DNA from: Ecdyonurus torrentis
Lineage: Eukaryota > Arthropoda > Insecta > Ephemeroptera > Heptageniidae
Direction of reading: 5' to 3'
Length of the DNA: 64,000 bases
NCBI GenBank assembly: GCA_949318235.1
Contig: CASGGR010000037.1
Coordinates: 91,063 to 155,062, forward strand
The notes beneath the pieces were generated by a model. The model did not search any database and had not been told where the DNA came from. It saw only the letters and a program-made list of their open reading frames with translations. Positions 12,603 through 23,518 of this stretch are shown here, piece by piece. A program made the position numbers and the translations under genes. The first letter of the stretch is position 1. Every line of letters begins with the position of its first letter.

Positions 12603-12721
12603 CAGCTCTGGCCATTTGTTTAAGAACGGGGGGCAGCGGTGGCTGCAGCGTTCTCTCACAACGATAGCAAAGTGAAGCGGATTGCTTATATAAATTGTTC
12701 TCAAACTTTTGGCCAAAGCTG
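12603..12721. mobile_element. 119-bp MITE copy 2 (CAGCTCTGGCC family)
   Basis: Same termini as copy 1 (CAGCTCTGGCC and GGCCAAAGCTG), TA on both sides (12601-12602, 12722-12723). It is the most diverged of the three copies and sits in the unique centre of the foldback, so it inserted independently of the arm copies. Confidence 0.85.
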
Positions 12722-12844
12722 TACATTTCAGCGTAGTACAGTACACATGATGGAGTTAATACAAGAAAAATAAATGACTCTGGCCCTGCCAAATCATGAA
12801 CGTTGATATTTAGTTTTGTTATGATATTAAACAAAATTTTTGTT

Positions 12845-12975
12845 TAAGGAGGTAAGGGACCGTAGATTGCAGCACAGGGAAATTTCCATAAGAAAAAGTC
12901 AGACATATTGGATAACAGCTGATGCTTTCCTATCTTAAATTACCGTGCTGCCATCTACGCCCCCTTATCTCCTTA
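12845..12975. mobile_element. 131-bp hairpin MITE (TAAGGAGGTAAGG)
   Basis: Ends TAAGGAGGTAAGGGACCGTA and, inverted, TACGCCCCCTTATCTCCTTA; a further inner pair GCAGCAC/GTGCTG extends the stem. Small non-autonomous DNA element or its remnant. Confidence 0.7.
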
Positions 12976-13447
12976 AGGTGTTTTATGATGAAAAGAAAAA
13001 AAAAAAAAAATAATAATAATACAGCAATAATAAAAAAAAGAAAAATTATATTGGAGATATAAAGGAAAATATACCATCGTTGTTAGGTATAATACATTTG
13101 AAAGCAAGTAACAATATGATAAACCAGAACTGGTCTTAGAATAAAGAGAAAGAGTCACACAGTTTGGTAAAATCTTGGTAGCTCAGAGGAAAAAAAAAAA
13201 AAAAAAAAAGATAGCGTTCTGCTCTAATCTACAAGATAAAAGTTGTATATTAGTGACACAAGCTATCCACTATGTTTATAATCTGTTTGCTAGGAAAGAT
13301 TGTCACCAAACTAGGGGACGCTTTTAACTTTATTCTAAAACCAGCGCTGAATTATTCTATCATTATTTCCTTTCAAACTTAACATAAATTTATATCTCTG
13401 TAGACCTCGAGTTTTATGCATGTATGTATGTAGTACATACATATGTA

Positions 13448-13567
13448 CAGCTCTAGCCAAAAGTTCCCGAACGATTTGCATAGGCAACCCGCAACCACAC
13501 AATGCTATCTTTATGAGAAAACGCAGCGACTGCCGCTGCCCCGTTCGGGAACTTTTGGCCAGAGCTG
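13448..13567. mobile_element. 120-bp MITE copy 3 (CAGCTCTGGCC family)
   Basis: Inverted counterpart of copy 1, in the right arm of the foldback, flanked by TA (13446-13447, 13568-13569). Its presence in both arms at mirrored positions shows that the arms were formed by copying after this MITE inserted, or are kept alike by conversion. Confidence 0.88.
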
Positions 13568-14587
13568 TACATACAGCTAGAGATGGCTCACATTACATAA
13601 TGCTAACTGAACTAACTAAGTGCATACATACATATACAATACATTGAGTACATACATACGTACAGTACATGCAAATGCATACATACAGTACTGTACAGTA
13701 CGTAAAACTCGATTTTGTTTGGTGTGTGTACGCCGTATATTCTTTACCAATGAATATAGACAAGTTAAAATAATCATCTTGCGTATGTACATAATATATA
13801 CTGTATGCACTTATGCTGTGTGATTTTGATAGAGACACACCAAGTGACAGAAAACCAAAAAATACCAAATAACCTCTCATTCATTTACCTTAGTATATTC
13901 ATTGTTTAAACTTCAATTTTTCTATGACGGAGTGCTTATCTAGCTGCTACGCCTAGCAAAATCACTGCATCTGAAAATACAAAAGAGCACACAAAGTAAT
14001 AGTCCTTTTTTATAACATTTCTCTACGTAAAATGTAAATACTTCCCGTATTTGTAGATCACAGGTGAATCAAAGACGATTTTTCTGCAGCAGCGAGTTTG
14101 TTTATTTTTGAATCACTGTTGCAGAAAACCGAGGTACTTGCCGTAAATCACATATTTATAGTACTATTTTACACATTTACTTGCAGTAAAAAGTGATAGC
14201 GACTTCACAATATGTTTAACTTTAATTTTATAACATAAATTCACGTCCCGATTGCAAAAATGTTGATTTTTTACTGTGATAACTCCGCCCACCGGAATTT
14301 CATATGGCTTTTGTTTCAGGCGGAAAAAAATTTTCATTTCAAACCACTTTTTTGTGACATCTTACTCGATTCAAAACAAGATATGGCAAAATGTTTTAGC
14401 GCAGTTAAATTTTGCAATATTTTACTAGAAATAATTAAAATTTGATCTTAAAAAGTGCCTTAATCGCCCATTTGTTTACATGTTAAATTACCCTTTGTTT
14501 ACATTTTTGCACCCAAATCAAGATGGCCGCCAAATTTAGGGGTAAAAGTTTGTTTACTTTTCTAAAAAGCGACTTTTGGGAAAGGTC

Positions 14588-15196
14588 TATTCTATAAATT
14601 ATGTAGAATTAGCCCTCTATATATATTCGCGTACAGATTACAAAGTGTACCTCTGTATAATTTCACTGCACAAAAAGTGCAGTATTGCAATAATTGTGTG
14701 TGGTGCGTGCGAGGCGACGGGAAGAAAGATAGTCTGGGTGTGGAGCTTGAGGTGTCGCGCTGGCGCCTCAAGCTATAACGCCGCTCTATGCATTGTTCGG
14801 CATTTAGCGCTAATTTTATCACTTATAATCCACATTCATAATTTTATAATAAAGTATAGTGTTACTTATGTGAGTTTTTGATTTGAAAAGTTCTCCAATA
14901 TCATATAAGAAATGCAGAAGAATTAATAACATTATATTGCTAATAAACATTATCAATAACAGTTATAATTGATAATCTTTTAGTATAGATTATCAATAAG
15001 TTATCACAGAATTATTCATTAATACATCCACCAAAATGTACGCTTTGCGTGATTATTCAGCGACGGCCGAGAGCGACGAGGACGAGTCCGGCGGCAGAGC
15101 AGGTTACAGCGGCGGAGCGCCGGAGAGCGAGAAGAAGGTAACTCAGTAGCGGGGTTCGGGGTTCGGAAAACAACATTCACTACGGCGCAGGCTACA
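14588..15196 (+). repeat. 3' LTR, right piece
   Basis: Continues the LTR after the foldback and ends GCAGGCTACA. It matches 2640-3250 with about a dozen single-base differences. It is followed by ATAC (15197-15200), the target duplication shared with 2589-2592. Confidence 0.93.
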
Positions 15197-15200
15197 ATAC

Positions 15201-15756
15201 TTTGAATTGGTTTTATGGCATTTAACCCGGAACTTGTCACGTTTCTTCATAATCTGTTTAATATCATCCCCAATCCACGGTAACCTTGGTTTCCCAACTC
15301 TAATGGTTTTGAGAGGCGCGTGATTATTAAACAACTGAATAAGAAAGTTATTAAACATGAGCACTTTATCATTAATATTATTCTCAAACATTATATTATG
15401 CCACTGAATATTAAATGCTTCTTCAACAAGATTATTATAATTGATTTTAGAGTAGTCGCGGAAAGTAACTAGTTTTTGTTTTGGCAAAGGGACACATAAG
15501 GGATAAATAGCGTATACCATATCGTGATTACAGACGCCATTTAGGTTTCCCTACTCAGTTACATTAACATCATTTTTAGTAACAATAACATCAAGGGATG
15601 AATGACACAAAAGGTTAGTTTTCCTGCTAACATAATGATACGTGTCTTTTATTGGAAGAAATTGCAAGTTAAAACCCGAGATAGTGTCCTTAAGATTGCA
15701 TGACTGAGTATCGTTTTTGTTTAAATTTACATTCCAATCTCCAGTAAGAATAACAT
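15201..15756 (-). pseudogene. LINE A ORF2, endonuclease C-terminal part and linker
   Basis: Upstream portion of the same ORF2 found at 765-2592. The minus strand encodes the end of an apurinic/apyrimidinic-type endonuclease, which nicks the target: GDWNVNL, then SSLDVIVT, then CNHDMVYAIYPL in the position of the terminal SDH-like motif. An in-frame TAG lies at 15551-15553. The reading continues through a K/R-rich linker to the insertion point at 15200. Coding similarity stops at about 15757 within the endonuclease, so the copy is 5'-truncated, as is common for LINEs. Confidence 0.85.
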
Positions 15757-15989
15757 GATCATAAAATATGTATATGTATATAATACATGTATATGTAAAA
15801 CTTAAACAGATTTATATACATGTGCAATTAAGCAGTGTTCCAGCTCTGTTTTAAAGGTATGTATAAGAAAAGAGGAAAAATTATATAGTAATAATTAGTG
15901 TTAAAATGTGGAAAATCGTAGCATTTCTACTCAGGTTACTAATATTGCAATTTTAAAAAAGATAAATCATACATTTGAAAAACTTCCAC

Positions 15990-16020
<31 letters not shown>

Positions 16021-16452
16021 GGAACGTTTATTTTTTTACCTTTAATTCCTTCTACTGAAAGCATAAAACAACCTGCTAAACGCATGAATGCTAAAACTCC
16101 CGTTCCACTCAACCTTCTCCCTCCTCTATTCCATACCTTTATTTCATCCTCTTTTTGTGTTTTAAAAAAAAATTAGTTTTTTAGCTAGCGAAAATTAACT
16201 TCAAATATTAGAACAAAACTTATATTATACATTAAATATAAATGATATCATATAAGATTTATTTTCGTAAAATAAATAAAAATATTTTTCTAGCACTTCA
16301 TACATACTATAACATTATATTTACTAAGAATTTTTTTAGCAACAGATTTTTATTATGTATTATAATTAATAATGTGCAATATTTAGCTTTTGTTTAAATG
16401 TTGAAACTGTAAGTTGAGAATTTCCTACATTCGTCTAAATGAATAAATGAAT

Positions 16453-16453
<1 letters not shown>
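15757..16453. other. no gene recognised
   Basis: AT-rich sequence with a 25-bp T run (15992-16017) and a TATATGTA-type low-complexity patch at the LINE A boundary. Nothing else is seen. Confidence 0.7.

Positions 16454-16496
<43 letters not shown>
16454..16496. repeat. (GA)n microsatellite
   Basis: Uninterrupted GA dinucleotide run directly preceding the GACA array. Confidence 0.97.
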
Positions 16497-16804
<308 letters not shown>

Positions 16805-18022
16805 TTTATTTTAATTTGCAAATAAATGTATACATATAAGTAAAGATTTTTTTTTTGACAACATATTCTATTCTTATTGTTTTAATTTGTATACAAGTAG
16901 TTGACTTTTTATTTCATAAACACGACACTTTTTCTCTTTTTTCTTTCTTCTGTTTTATTTATTAATATATTATATCTGTATGTAAGCGAAATATAAATAT
17001 TCTCACCGAGGAAAAGCACAAGGAGAGCGGGACATTTCTATGTTCATATAGCTTCTCATAGACATAAAAAAAAACTGACACACTGACATGAACCACACTC
17101 TTTTTTTTTTACCTGCTCTTTTTGCCAATAGTTGTTAACAAAGACATATATAATATGTTTAAATGGTACAGTTATACAGGCGAAGTGCCGTACAAAAGCC
17201 TCCCCTTCCCTCTATACCTATCTATTAAATCTTCATTTTGCACTGCATGGTGAAATGATCGTTTATATTGTATTTAAAATAAAACATATAATTGTATTTA
17301 TTTAATAACATAAATTTTTTTAATAAAGGAAATTAACCGCTCCTTGGGAATATTTTAGAGTTTCATATCTTATCATATATGAGGTAAATAATAATATAAA
17401 AACATGGCAAATTGTATAATTCAATTTAAAAAGTTTTAATGTTTGAGCCCGATGTTTAAATTTAAAACTTAATGTTAGTAAAGCAACTATTAAGTTTTAT
17501 TATAACATAATATACCAATTAAACGATTACGATTCGTTAGGAAAAAATAAAAATAATACTTTTTCTAAAAAAAATCGAAGTTTATATTTATTATTCGATT
17601 AATCGGAAATATATTCGATTTAAAAAAAATACGGTTCAAAATCTATTTTTATATTTTCATAGTTCGGAAATCGATTTTTGTAAACCAATTTAAATTCTAA
17701 ATCGAAAAATTGATTAATAAAAACCGGAAAAATTGAAAATCGAATCATTTTGTTTTTATTCCGCAGCTCTAGTGAGGATTGATAAAATTTACAGATATAG
17801 GTTATACTGGGGAATGGGAGATATTAATAAGCTTTGACATGAAGGCTGTGATAGGGAAAATAATTTTAATTATAGGTAAAAATTTTTAAATGTTTTATTG
17901 TGCTGGGACTTATCAGTTATCATCATGGCGTCGAAAGAGAAACCCTTGCCCTTTCTTTAGCCTAGAAAGATAGAGAAGAACTGCAGGATACTCTTTAGCT
18001 ACGCATTAATAGAAATTAAGTA
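16805..18022. other. no gene recognised; AT-rich
   Basis: No coding signal. At 17565-17760 there is a run of short, partly self-complementary segments built around ATCGA/TCGAT. It resembles, in a more decayed form, the ATCCGG arrays at 58250 and 59410. Confidence 0.6.
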
Positions 18023-18164
18023 CAGTCAACCGGGGTGAAATTGCAAGTTCGGGGTGAAATGTATACTCCAATCATGTGCAATCTTTCACTTTTCCCTATC
18101 TCGCTAGATACAGCAATTTGAAATCAGGTCTGTAATTAGCTTTCAATGTTACCCCGGTTGACTG
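18023..18164. mobile_element. 142-bp MITE with CAGTCAACCGGGGT ends
   Basis: Terminal inverted repeats CAGTCAACCGGGGTGA and, inverted, TACCCCGGTTGACTG, flanked by TA (18021-18022, 18165-18166). Tc1/mariner-type non-autonomous element. Confidence 0.9.
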
Positions 18165-18314
18165 TACTGTGCCTCTGTTACAAATTTACAATGCTTGTTC
18201 TGCTTCCTCTTTATTTAGCTCCTCTTTCTACAGAACAATCGAGTGCCTATTATTGTCATATATCATGACTTAAAGGTATAGGCAACATGAAAATATAATA
18301 CTTTATATTGCAAA

Positions 18315-18575
18315 ATTTTGATGGAACTTGCATGAATAGCTTTGGTTTGTATCAAAACCCAACTGTAGCGCCGTAGCAGTAATCAGAAAATTTCAATTTA
18401 TTCAGCCCGCTCAACATTTTCATACTAATATTTGCCTGTTTCTGACGTCATAAACAGTAAATTGCACGCAAATTGCATACTTTACAGTTTTTTCACGCTC
18501 TCTTGTGGGGCTACATTCTGGTAAAAATTCCCATCAGTAATGTGGATCACATTTTGTATTTATTGATTAAAATGA
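18315..18575 (+). repeat. dispersed repeat copy 1 (partner 35985-36245)
   Basis: About 250 bp alignable in the same orientation with 35985-36245. Shared blocks include TTTGTATCAAAACCCAA, TTTCTGACGTCAT, ACTTTACAGTTTTTTCACGC and ACATTCTGGTAAAAATT. Many substitutions and small indels indicate an old family. No ends or coding part identified. Confidence 0.85.
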
Positions 18576-18668
18576 ATGTGTTGTTTCATGTTTTCTATGC
18601 ATTTAATTAATAATTTAAATAATATATGCATTACATATGTTAAGGAAAATAAACCATTGTGGTTCGGT

Positions 18669-19010
18669 ATGATAAATTTGAAAGAAAAGGAAAGAGAGAA
18701 ACCAGCAAGTGCCTTACCACAGTGAAGAAAGTCCCATTCCTTGGTGAAAATCATGCTAGCATAGATATAAATAACTAACATCATCAGTCGCCTTACTGAC
18801 GCAAACACTCTGTAAGTCTGTGAGGACTGTGTAAGGACTCAATACATAACACATTCTATCTCGCTCTTGAAGTTTATTGACGAAATATTTCCAATGTGTT
18901 AGTTTTTTTATATCTGTGCTAGCAAGTTTTTTTACCAAACTATTGGGCTCTCTTCACTGTAGTAAGGCCCTTGCTAATTTCCTCTATCCTTTTCTTTCAG
19001 ATTTATCATA
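18669..19010. mobile_element. hairpin MITE-like element
   Basis: Inverted arms 18669-18751 and about 18926-19010. ATGATAAATTTGAAAGAAAA on the left mirrors TTTTCTTTCAGATTTATCAT on the right, and CTTACCACAGTGAAGA mirrors TCTTCACTGTAGTAAG. The loop is about 175 bp. It shares the GCCTTACCACAGT motif with the element at 26995. Confidence 0.75.
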
Positions 19011-19362
19011 TTATTTAATAATATTTTTCACCCAATCTATTAAACATTATTTTCTCTACTTAGGCAAGTCCCTGTCAGTACTATTATTCATCACGATCTC
19101 CCATTCCTGAATTTCATATGACCTATATACATATCAGGTGTACCACATATATAGTTGTAACCTCGTTCTTAAGTTTGTTTTTGTGTCTTGCTACCTTGCT
19201 TCTTACCAGTTCTTTACATATAGAGATCATAGTTGCATATATATCAGATATCAACCCCTCAATCCCCTCTGTAGGCCCACCACTGACGATAACAGATTAG
19301 TACTAATACTCTATTTCTCATATGCCAGCACACAATAAAATGGCCCTCTTTTTTTCTTTCTT

Positions 19363-19393
<31 letters not shown>

Positions 19394-19489
19394 CCTTCAC
19401 CAAAGCTAATGTAGGACAATTAAAAATTTGTTCTCGAGTACATAAATTTATTGCATAGATCTTGTAGTTTCCATAAAACAAAGGGTGGA
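19011..19489. other. no gene recognised
   Basis: Low-complexity T/C-rich sequence (19348-19395) and otherwise unassigned DNA. Confidence 0.65.
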
Positions 19490-20216
19490 TTTAAAATGAT
19501 GATGGAAATAAATTCACACTGAATGGAGAAAAGCTGGAAAGAGTGAAAGAGTTTGTATATTTGAGAAGATTATATCAAGAGAATGGAAGTATAGATGGGG
19601 AGATTGAGAGAAGAGTGACGCTGGTAGGAAAGTATTTAGCAGCATGACAGGATTGGCCAAGAGTGATGCTACATCAAACAAAGCAAAACTTACAGTGTAC
19701 AATTCTGTCTTACTCCCAACTATCTCATATGGTTCTGAATCATGGATATGTCAGATTAGGCATATGAGTAGGGTGAATTTTGTTGGTATGAGTTTTCTTA
19801 GAAGTATGTGTGGAAAAATAAGATTAGATAGGGTATAAGGAATACTTGGGTGATGGAGAAATGTGGAGTAAAAGAAACTGTGACTGAGAAGTATGAGAAC
19901 AGTGTATTACGGTGGTTTGGTCATGTTGAGAGAATGCGTAATGAAAGAATAGCAAAGCTGGTATTTCATAGTAGAGTGAATGGAAGGAGAGATGGAGGCA
20001 GCTAGGCCTAAAACCTCATGGTCTGAGGTGGTTGGATGATATTTGAAAAACAAGAATTTACGCAGTATGAAATGCAAAAGGAAATGTATGAAACAAGGTA
20101 TGAGACTGGCGGAAGCAAGTGAAGTATGTCAGGATAGGAAGTTGTGGAGGTCTATCACTTGGTCAGGATAAAACCTCTGTGTTGTTGGGTACCCCGAAAA
20201 GGATTATAGCGTCATG
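19490..20216 (+). pseudogene. RTE-like LINE, 3' end of ORF2
   Basis: Decayed C-terminus of a LINE ORF2, readable across two frames. Visible pieces are GEKLERVKEFVYL, GSIDGEIERRVTL, MTGLAKSDATSNKAKLTVYNSVLLPTISYGSESW, then FLRSMCGKIRLDRV, a spacer and VLRWFGHVERM. This order (YLG-like box, YNS..LLP.L.YGSE.W, RW.GH..RM) is the post-RT region of RTE-type and related animal LINEs. The 5' portion, including the catalytic RT box, is absent. The coding end is followed without a poly(A) by the TATG array, the pattern of a LINE whose 3' tail is a short tandem repeat. Confidence 0.75.
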
Positions 20217-20229
20217 ATATGTATGTATG

Positions 20230-20263
<34 letters not shown>

Positions 20264-20426
20264 TGTATGTATGTATGTATGTATGTATGTATGTATGTAT
20301 GTATGTATGTATGTATGTATGTATGTATGTATGTATGTATGTATGTATGTATGTATGTATGTATGTATGTATGTATGTATGTATGTATGTATGTATGTAT
20401 GTATGTATGTATGTATGTATGTATGT
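20217..20426. repeat. (TATG)n microsatellite, left block
   Basis: About 52 tetranucleotide units that abut the 3' end of the LINE fragment. It is separated by a foldback element from the larger TATG block at 25043-25763; both are likely parts of one array. Confidence 0.95.
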
Positions 20427-20697
20427 ACAGTACAGAGCTTAAAAATTGTTAAAGAGATACATTGGTCCACGAAATTACAATAGCAAAGGGTGCCTGCTGC
20501 TGCATTTCTCCGCCTTCTCACACAGGTTGTGATTGCAGTGACCAATGACATAAATATACGCACACCTACTTGACTATGCACACCTTCTCTCTCTCTCTCT
20601 TCTATATTTCTATCTCTTTTTTAAGAATCAGTGCTTACTTGCTTGCTTGCTCACCAAACACCCGACTGGTGCATCTCTCTCTATCTCTCTCTCTCTC

Positions 20698-20925
20698 TGT
20701 AATGTTGCGTTGTGGCCGGTGGTGGGTGGCCACTACAACATTGGGTGAACCTAGTGGGTTCTCATCTTAAGGTTGTGGGGAGTGTAAATCAAACACCAGT
20801 TTGCTGCTCTACGTTCTGTATTACACTAACTTGTACAAAGGAATTCGATATGTTGCTGCGCATAGCGCATGCTCTATATATACAATTGTCATATATGTAT
20901 TTGGTGGCAATCTGTATATATTACA
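20698..20925 (-). repeat. 3' LTR of the gag-protease element
   Basis: 228 bp, near-identical to 24192-24419 with only a few differences (around 20840-20870). In the coding orientation this is the downstream LTR. The plus strand reads TGTAATGTTGCG to TATATATTACA. Confidence 0.92.
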
Positions 20926-20940
20926 TCTCCCCTGTTAATT
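20926..20940 (-). promoter_or_regulatory. polypurine tract of the gag-protease element
   Basis: On the minus strand AACAGGGGAGA stands immediately before the LTR start TGTAATATATA. Position and purine content fit a plus-strand primer. Confidence 0.8.
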
Positions 20941-21629
20941 AAGAAATGTGTCCACCTTTATTCCCCCCATAAAGAAAAATGTTCACATTTTTAACTTTCA
21001 AAGTTCATGGTTTTCACATGATTTCTTGCACGCAATTCTTGAATGATCTTGAATTATTTTCTTGCACCTAACACCCTCTAACACTTTATTTCTAAGCAAG
21101 CTGTAACTTTGGTCTTTAATTAATCTGAATCACTTTTCTTTTTACTCAAACTGACCAAAAAGTCACAATACAATTTTTTTTTTACTTTTTTTTTTACTTG
21201 CAAAGGTAAGCTAAATTCCCACTCCAAAATGCTGAAATGAAAATACATGTTTCATGCACATTTTGGGCTACAAAGCTAAAGGTAAAATGTATGGCTTGAC
21301 ATTTCCCTATTTTACTATTGGGTATATGAATATCTAGCTGCTGTCATTAAATTCTGGGTTGAAAATCCTGCATCTGCTTCGTAAGGTATAGGTAAAAACC
21401 AACCTTTCTTGACCAGTATCTCGCAGACCTTGAGCTGATCCTGAAATATCAGATTTTCAAACTGAATGTAAGCTAATGTAAGCTTAAGCGAATATATTTG
21501 TGATAACCTCCTCTAGCATACACGTACTCTCACAAATATACCATAAGTATAGGTATACTTTTTATAGATAGATCTTACTTGTATTACAAATTTGATATTA
21601 TTTTTGTAAAACGTATCTTTTTCTGCAAT
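20941..21629. other. 3' non-coding part of the gag-protease element
   Basis: About 690 bp between the stop of the ORF and the polypurine tract. No RT- or integrase-like motif is readable in either strand. Confidence 0.6.
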
Positions 21630-22940
21630 TTAAATTCCATTTTCATCATAATCAAAGTAACAAATGTTCATGTTTTCATTTGTATCTTTTGCATCTTTAA
21701 CTGGTTTATTAGATAATCTTTCTTTGTTGCTCTTGTCTACACAACAACAACATGTTTCATAGTTTATCTCTGTCTCTGTCTCATATTTTCTCCAATTTGA
21801 TCGAAAATAATTTTCTTTGTTATTCTTGAAACCCCACCTTGTGGCTTGCTTCATTTTCTCTTGATTGTTGGCTACTCTTTTATTACCTAAATCTTCATTC
21901 TTGTAACTCCTGGTTACATGTCTCTTCCATTCAAACTTCTTACTTGACTTCTCTGCAAATGTCTCATGCTCCTCTTGAGAACGTTTCTCATGTCCCAACT
22001 GTTTGTTGACAAATTTCTTTATCTCTTTATCTTTCTTTTGGATATGAAGACTGTGTGTTCTTCTATTCCTTTGATTCATAGTATCCTTCTCTTGTGGCCT
22101 ACTATTTTTCTTCTTTGGAAATTCTGCTTTCGACATCTTCTCATGGCACCAACTTTCTCTATTAGTACTCACTTTTGTCGCATTGAGTGCAATTCGCAGA
22201 ACTCTGACTAATTTCTCTGCAGTTTCCATCCCCAACAACGAAATTGCTGGTTTCTCTGTGATGTAGAACAGCGTTTTTTCAACTTTCTTATTTTGCAGTT
22301 GAACCTTTGCGTAAATCTTGCCTAGTAGCTTCAATGGTTTTGCCGTCCCAAATACAAAGATTTTCCTCTTTGTCGGATTCAACCTTGCTTTTATATTGTT
22401 TCTCAGACAACAATTCCATGTGTTCCTATCAAGAACATTACACATCGACCCTAAATCAATGGACAGGTTTACTTTTACAGAACCTATAGTTTCTCTAATC
22501 TTAGCATCCGTATTATGTGTATTACTATTACTCTTGTTCCTTTTACAAAAAGTAGTTAATAGTAAGTAATGAGGTTCATGCTCATCTTCAGATTCCTCAT
22601 CTGAATTATCATTCATTGTACGTACCTTGTACTTATCTTTATAGTTACTCTGCTTCTGGTAACCCCTAGACTTCTTGTCTTCTTTGTCTTCATCTTTCTT
22701 AGAGTAAGACTGTTGCTGAAAATTTTTATTTTCATTTTTCCCTTTGTTCCGGCATACTCTCGCAAAATGATGTAACATAGAACATTTCGCACAATTCTTG
22801 CCTCGGGCAGGGAATCTAGAGTCCCTGGTGTGATCCATACCACATCTTCCACATGCATTTCCATAATTATTTTTATTCTTCCATGCATTACGCTTTGGCT
22901 TAGCATACAAACGCGAAACCTCAGTTCGGTTATGCTGCAT
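21630..22940 (-). CDS. gag zinc-knuckle and retropepsin-like protease ORF
   Basis: Open for 436 codons. N-terminal region (about residues 30-65) has zinc-binding patterns CGRCGMDH and, after a basic spacer, CAKCSMLHHFARVCRNK. This C-x2-C...H with C-x2-C-x4-HF-x3-C arrangement is typical of Gag/nucleocapsid regions in animal gypsy elements. Residues about 155-245 read as a retropepsin: SIDLGSMCNVL (Asp with Leu-Gly-Ser, a variant of DTGA) and later SLLGMETAEKL. The last ~190 residues are highly charged and unrecognised, and could be a remnant where pol was deleted. The product would process and package element RNA if another element supplied RT and integrase. Longer than expected for neutral decay. 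Confidence 0.78.
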   Translation of the reverse strand: MQHNRTEVSRLYAKPKRNAWKNKNNYGNACGRCGMDHTRDSRFPARGKNCAKCSMLHHFARVCRNKGKNENKNFQQQSYSKKDEDKEDKKSRGYQKQSNYKDKYKVRTMNDNSDEESEDEHEPHYLLLTTFCKRNKSNSNTHNTDAKIRETIGSVKVNLSIDLGSMCNVLDRNTWNCCLRNNIKARLNPTKRKIFVFGTAKPLKLLGKIYAKVQLQNKKVEKTLFYITEKPAISLLGMETAEKLVRVLRIALNATKVSTNRESWCHEKMSKAEFPKKKNSRPQEKDTMNQRNRRTHSLHIQKKDKEIKKFVNKQLGHEKRSQEEHETFAEKSSKKFEWKRHVTRSYKNEDLGNKRVANNQEKMKQATRWGFKNNKENYFRSNWRKYETETEINYETCCCCVDKSNKERLSNKPVKDAKDTNENMNICYFDYDENGI

Positions 22941-22949
22941 ATTCTCTAC

Positions 22950-23518
22950 TTAAGCCTTAGTTAATTCCACATTTTGGACTATCTCTCTAGCTCGCTTTAG
23001 AGTAATATCATCTCCAGCTTCAAGCAATTTTAATTTCAATTCACGATCAGGTGTACTAATTATCAGTTGATCAATAACTTTTTTTCTGCCGTATAACCCG
23101 TAAAAATACCATCGCTGCTCATATCCATGCAACGGTTAATGAATGAAGTTGTTGATTCGCCTTCTTCAATTTTTACATTACGAAATTTGTAACGCAAATA
23201 CGAGTTATTTGTCTTTCCTTGAAAATAATTCAAGAGTAATTGCTTCGCTGTAACGTAAATATCTCCATTCTCCCCAACAGGAGTTCTATCATCTAGAGAA
23301 AAAGAGTTATATACTTGTTGCAACCCTGGTCCTCCACGATATAGTAATGCATTTTACTTTTGCTGTGATTTCATTTCAGTTGACTTAGCACCGAGCTCCA
23401 ATTCAAATTCATAAAGCCATTTCTTCCAGCCACTTTTTATCAAAGCCACGTGCTGATTGACATCAAAATATTTATTCTTATTCGATTCAATCGGAATTAT
23501 GCATGCTTGTGCCACCAT
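22950..23518 (-). pseudogene. gag N-terminal region of the gag-protease element
   Basis: Starts at the minus-strand ATG at 23516-23518 and continues the coding order into the 22940 ORF. Readable pieces are QQVYNSF, YFQGKTNNSYLRYKFRNVKIEEGESTTSFINRC and DQLIISTPDRELKLKLLE, a capsid-like helical pattern common in gypsy Gag. An in-frame stop near 23352 and a frame change near 23090 break it; a stop also separates it from the downstream ORF near 22950. Confidence 0.72.

Larger units (their letters stand above)
10651..14587. mobile_element. 3.94-kb foldback element in the gypsy 3' LTR
   Basis: Long inverted repeat with arms 10651-11998 and about 13254-14587, nearly identical base for base. It is flanked by TA on both sides (10649-10650, 14588-14589), and the LTR is continuous when it is removed. 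Termini begin GACCTTTCCCAAAAGTC. The arms differ slightly in length through a TACA-type microsatellite. The central ~1.25 kb is not shared by the arms and holds smaller hairpins. No transposase is recognisable in either arm; ORFs present appear twice simply because the arms are copies. Probably a non-autonomous DNA transposon. Confidence 0.9.
2593..15196 (+). mobile_element. Ty3/gypsy-type LTR retrotransposon, full length with nested insertion
   Basis: The element begins TGTAACCCGCGCG and ends GCAGGCTACA, the usual TG...CA LTR ends, and is flanked by ATAC on both sides. Without the 3.94-kb foldback in its 3' LTR it is about 8.66 kb. Internal order is leader, gag, protease, RT, RNase H, integrase, a long AT-rich tail, then a polypurine tract. 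This is the gypsy order (RT before integrase). All coding parts carry stops or frameshifts, yet the two LTRs differ by only about a dozen substitutions by eye (roughly 2%). Confidence 0.92.

Noticed and set aside
12845..12975. Small structured RNA gene
   Set aside because: Inverted ends and location inside a transposon fit a MITE better; no promoter boxes.
20204..20581. Open frames rich in MYVC and THTYIH (also 25020-26041)
   Set aside because: Created by (TATG)n arrays; open in all frames, so no coding evidence.
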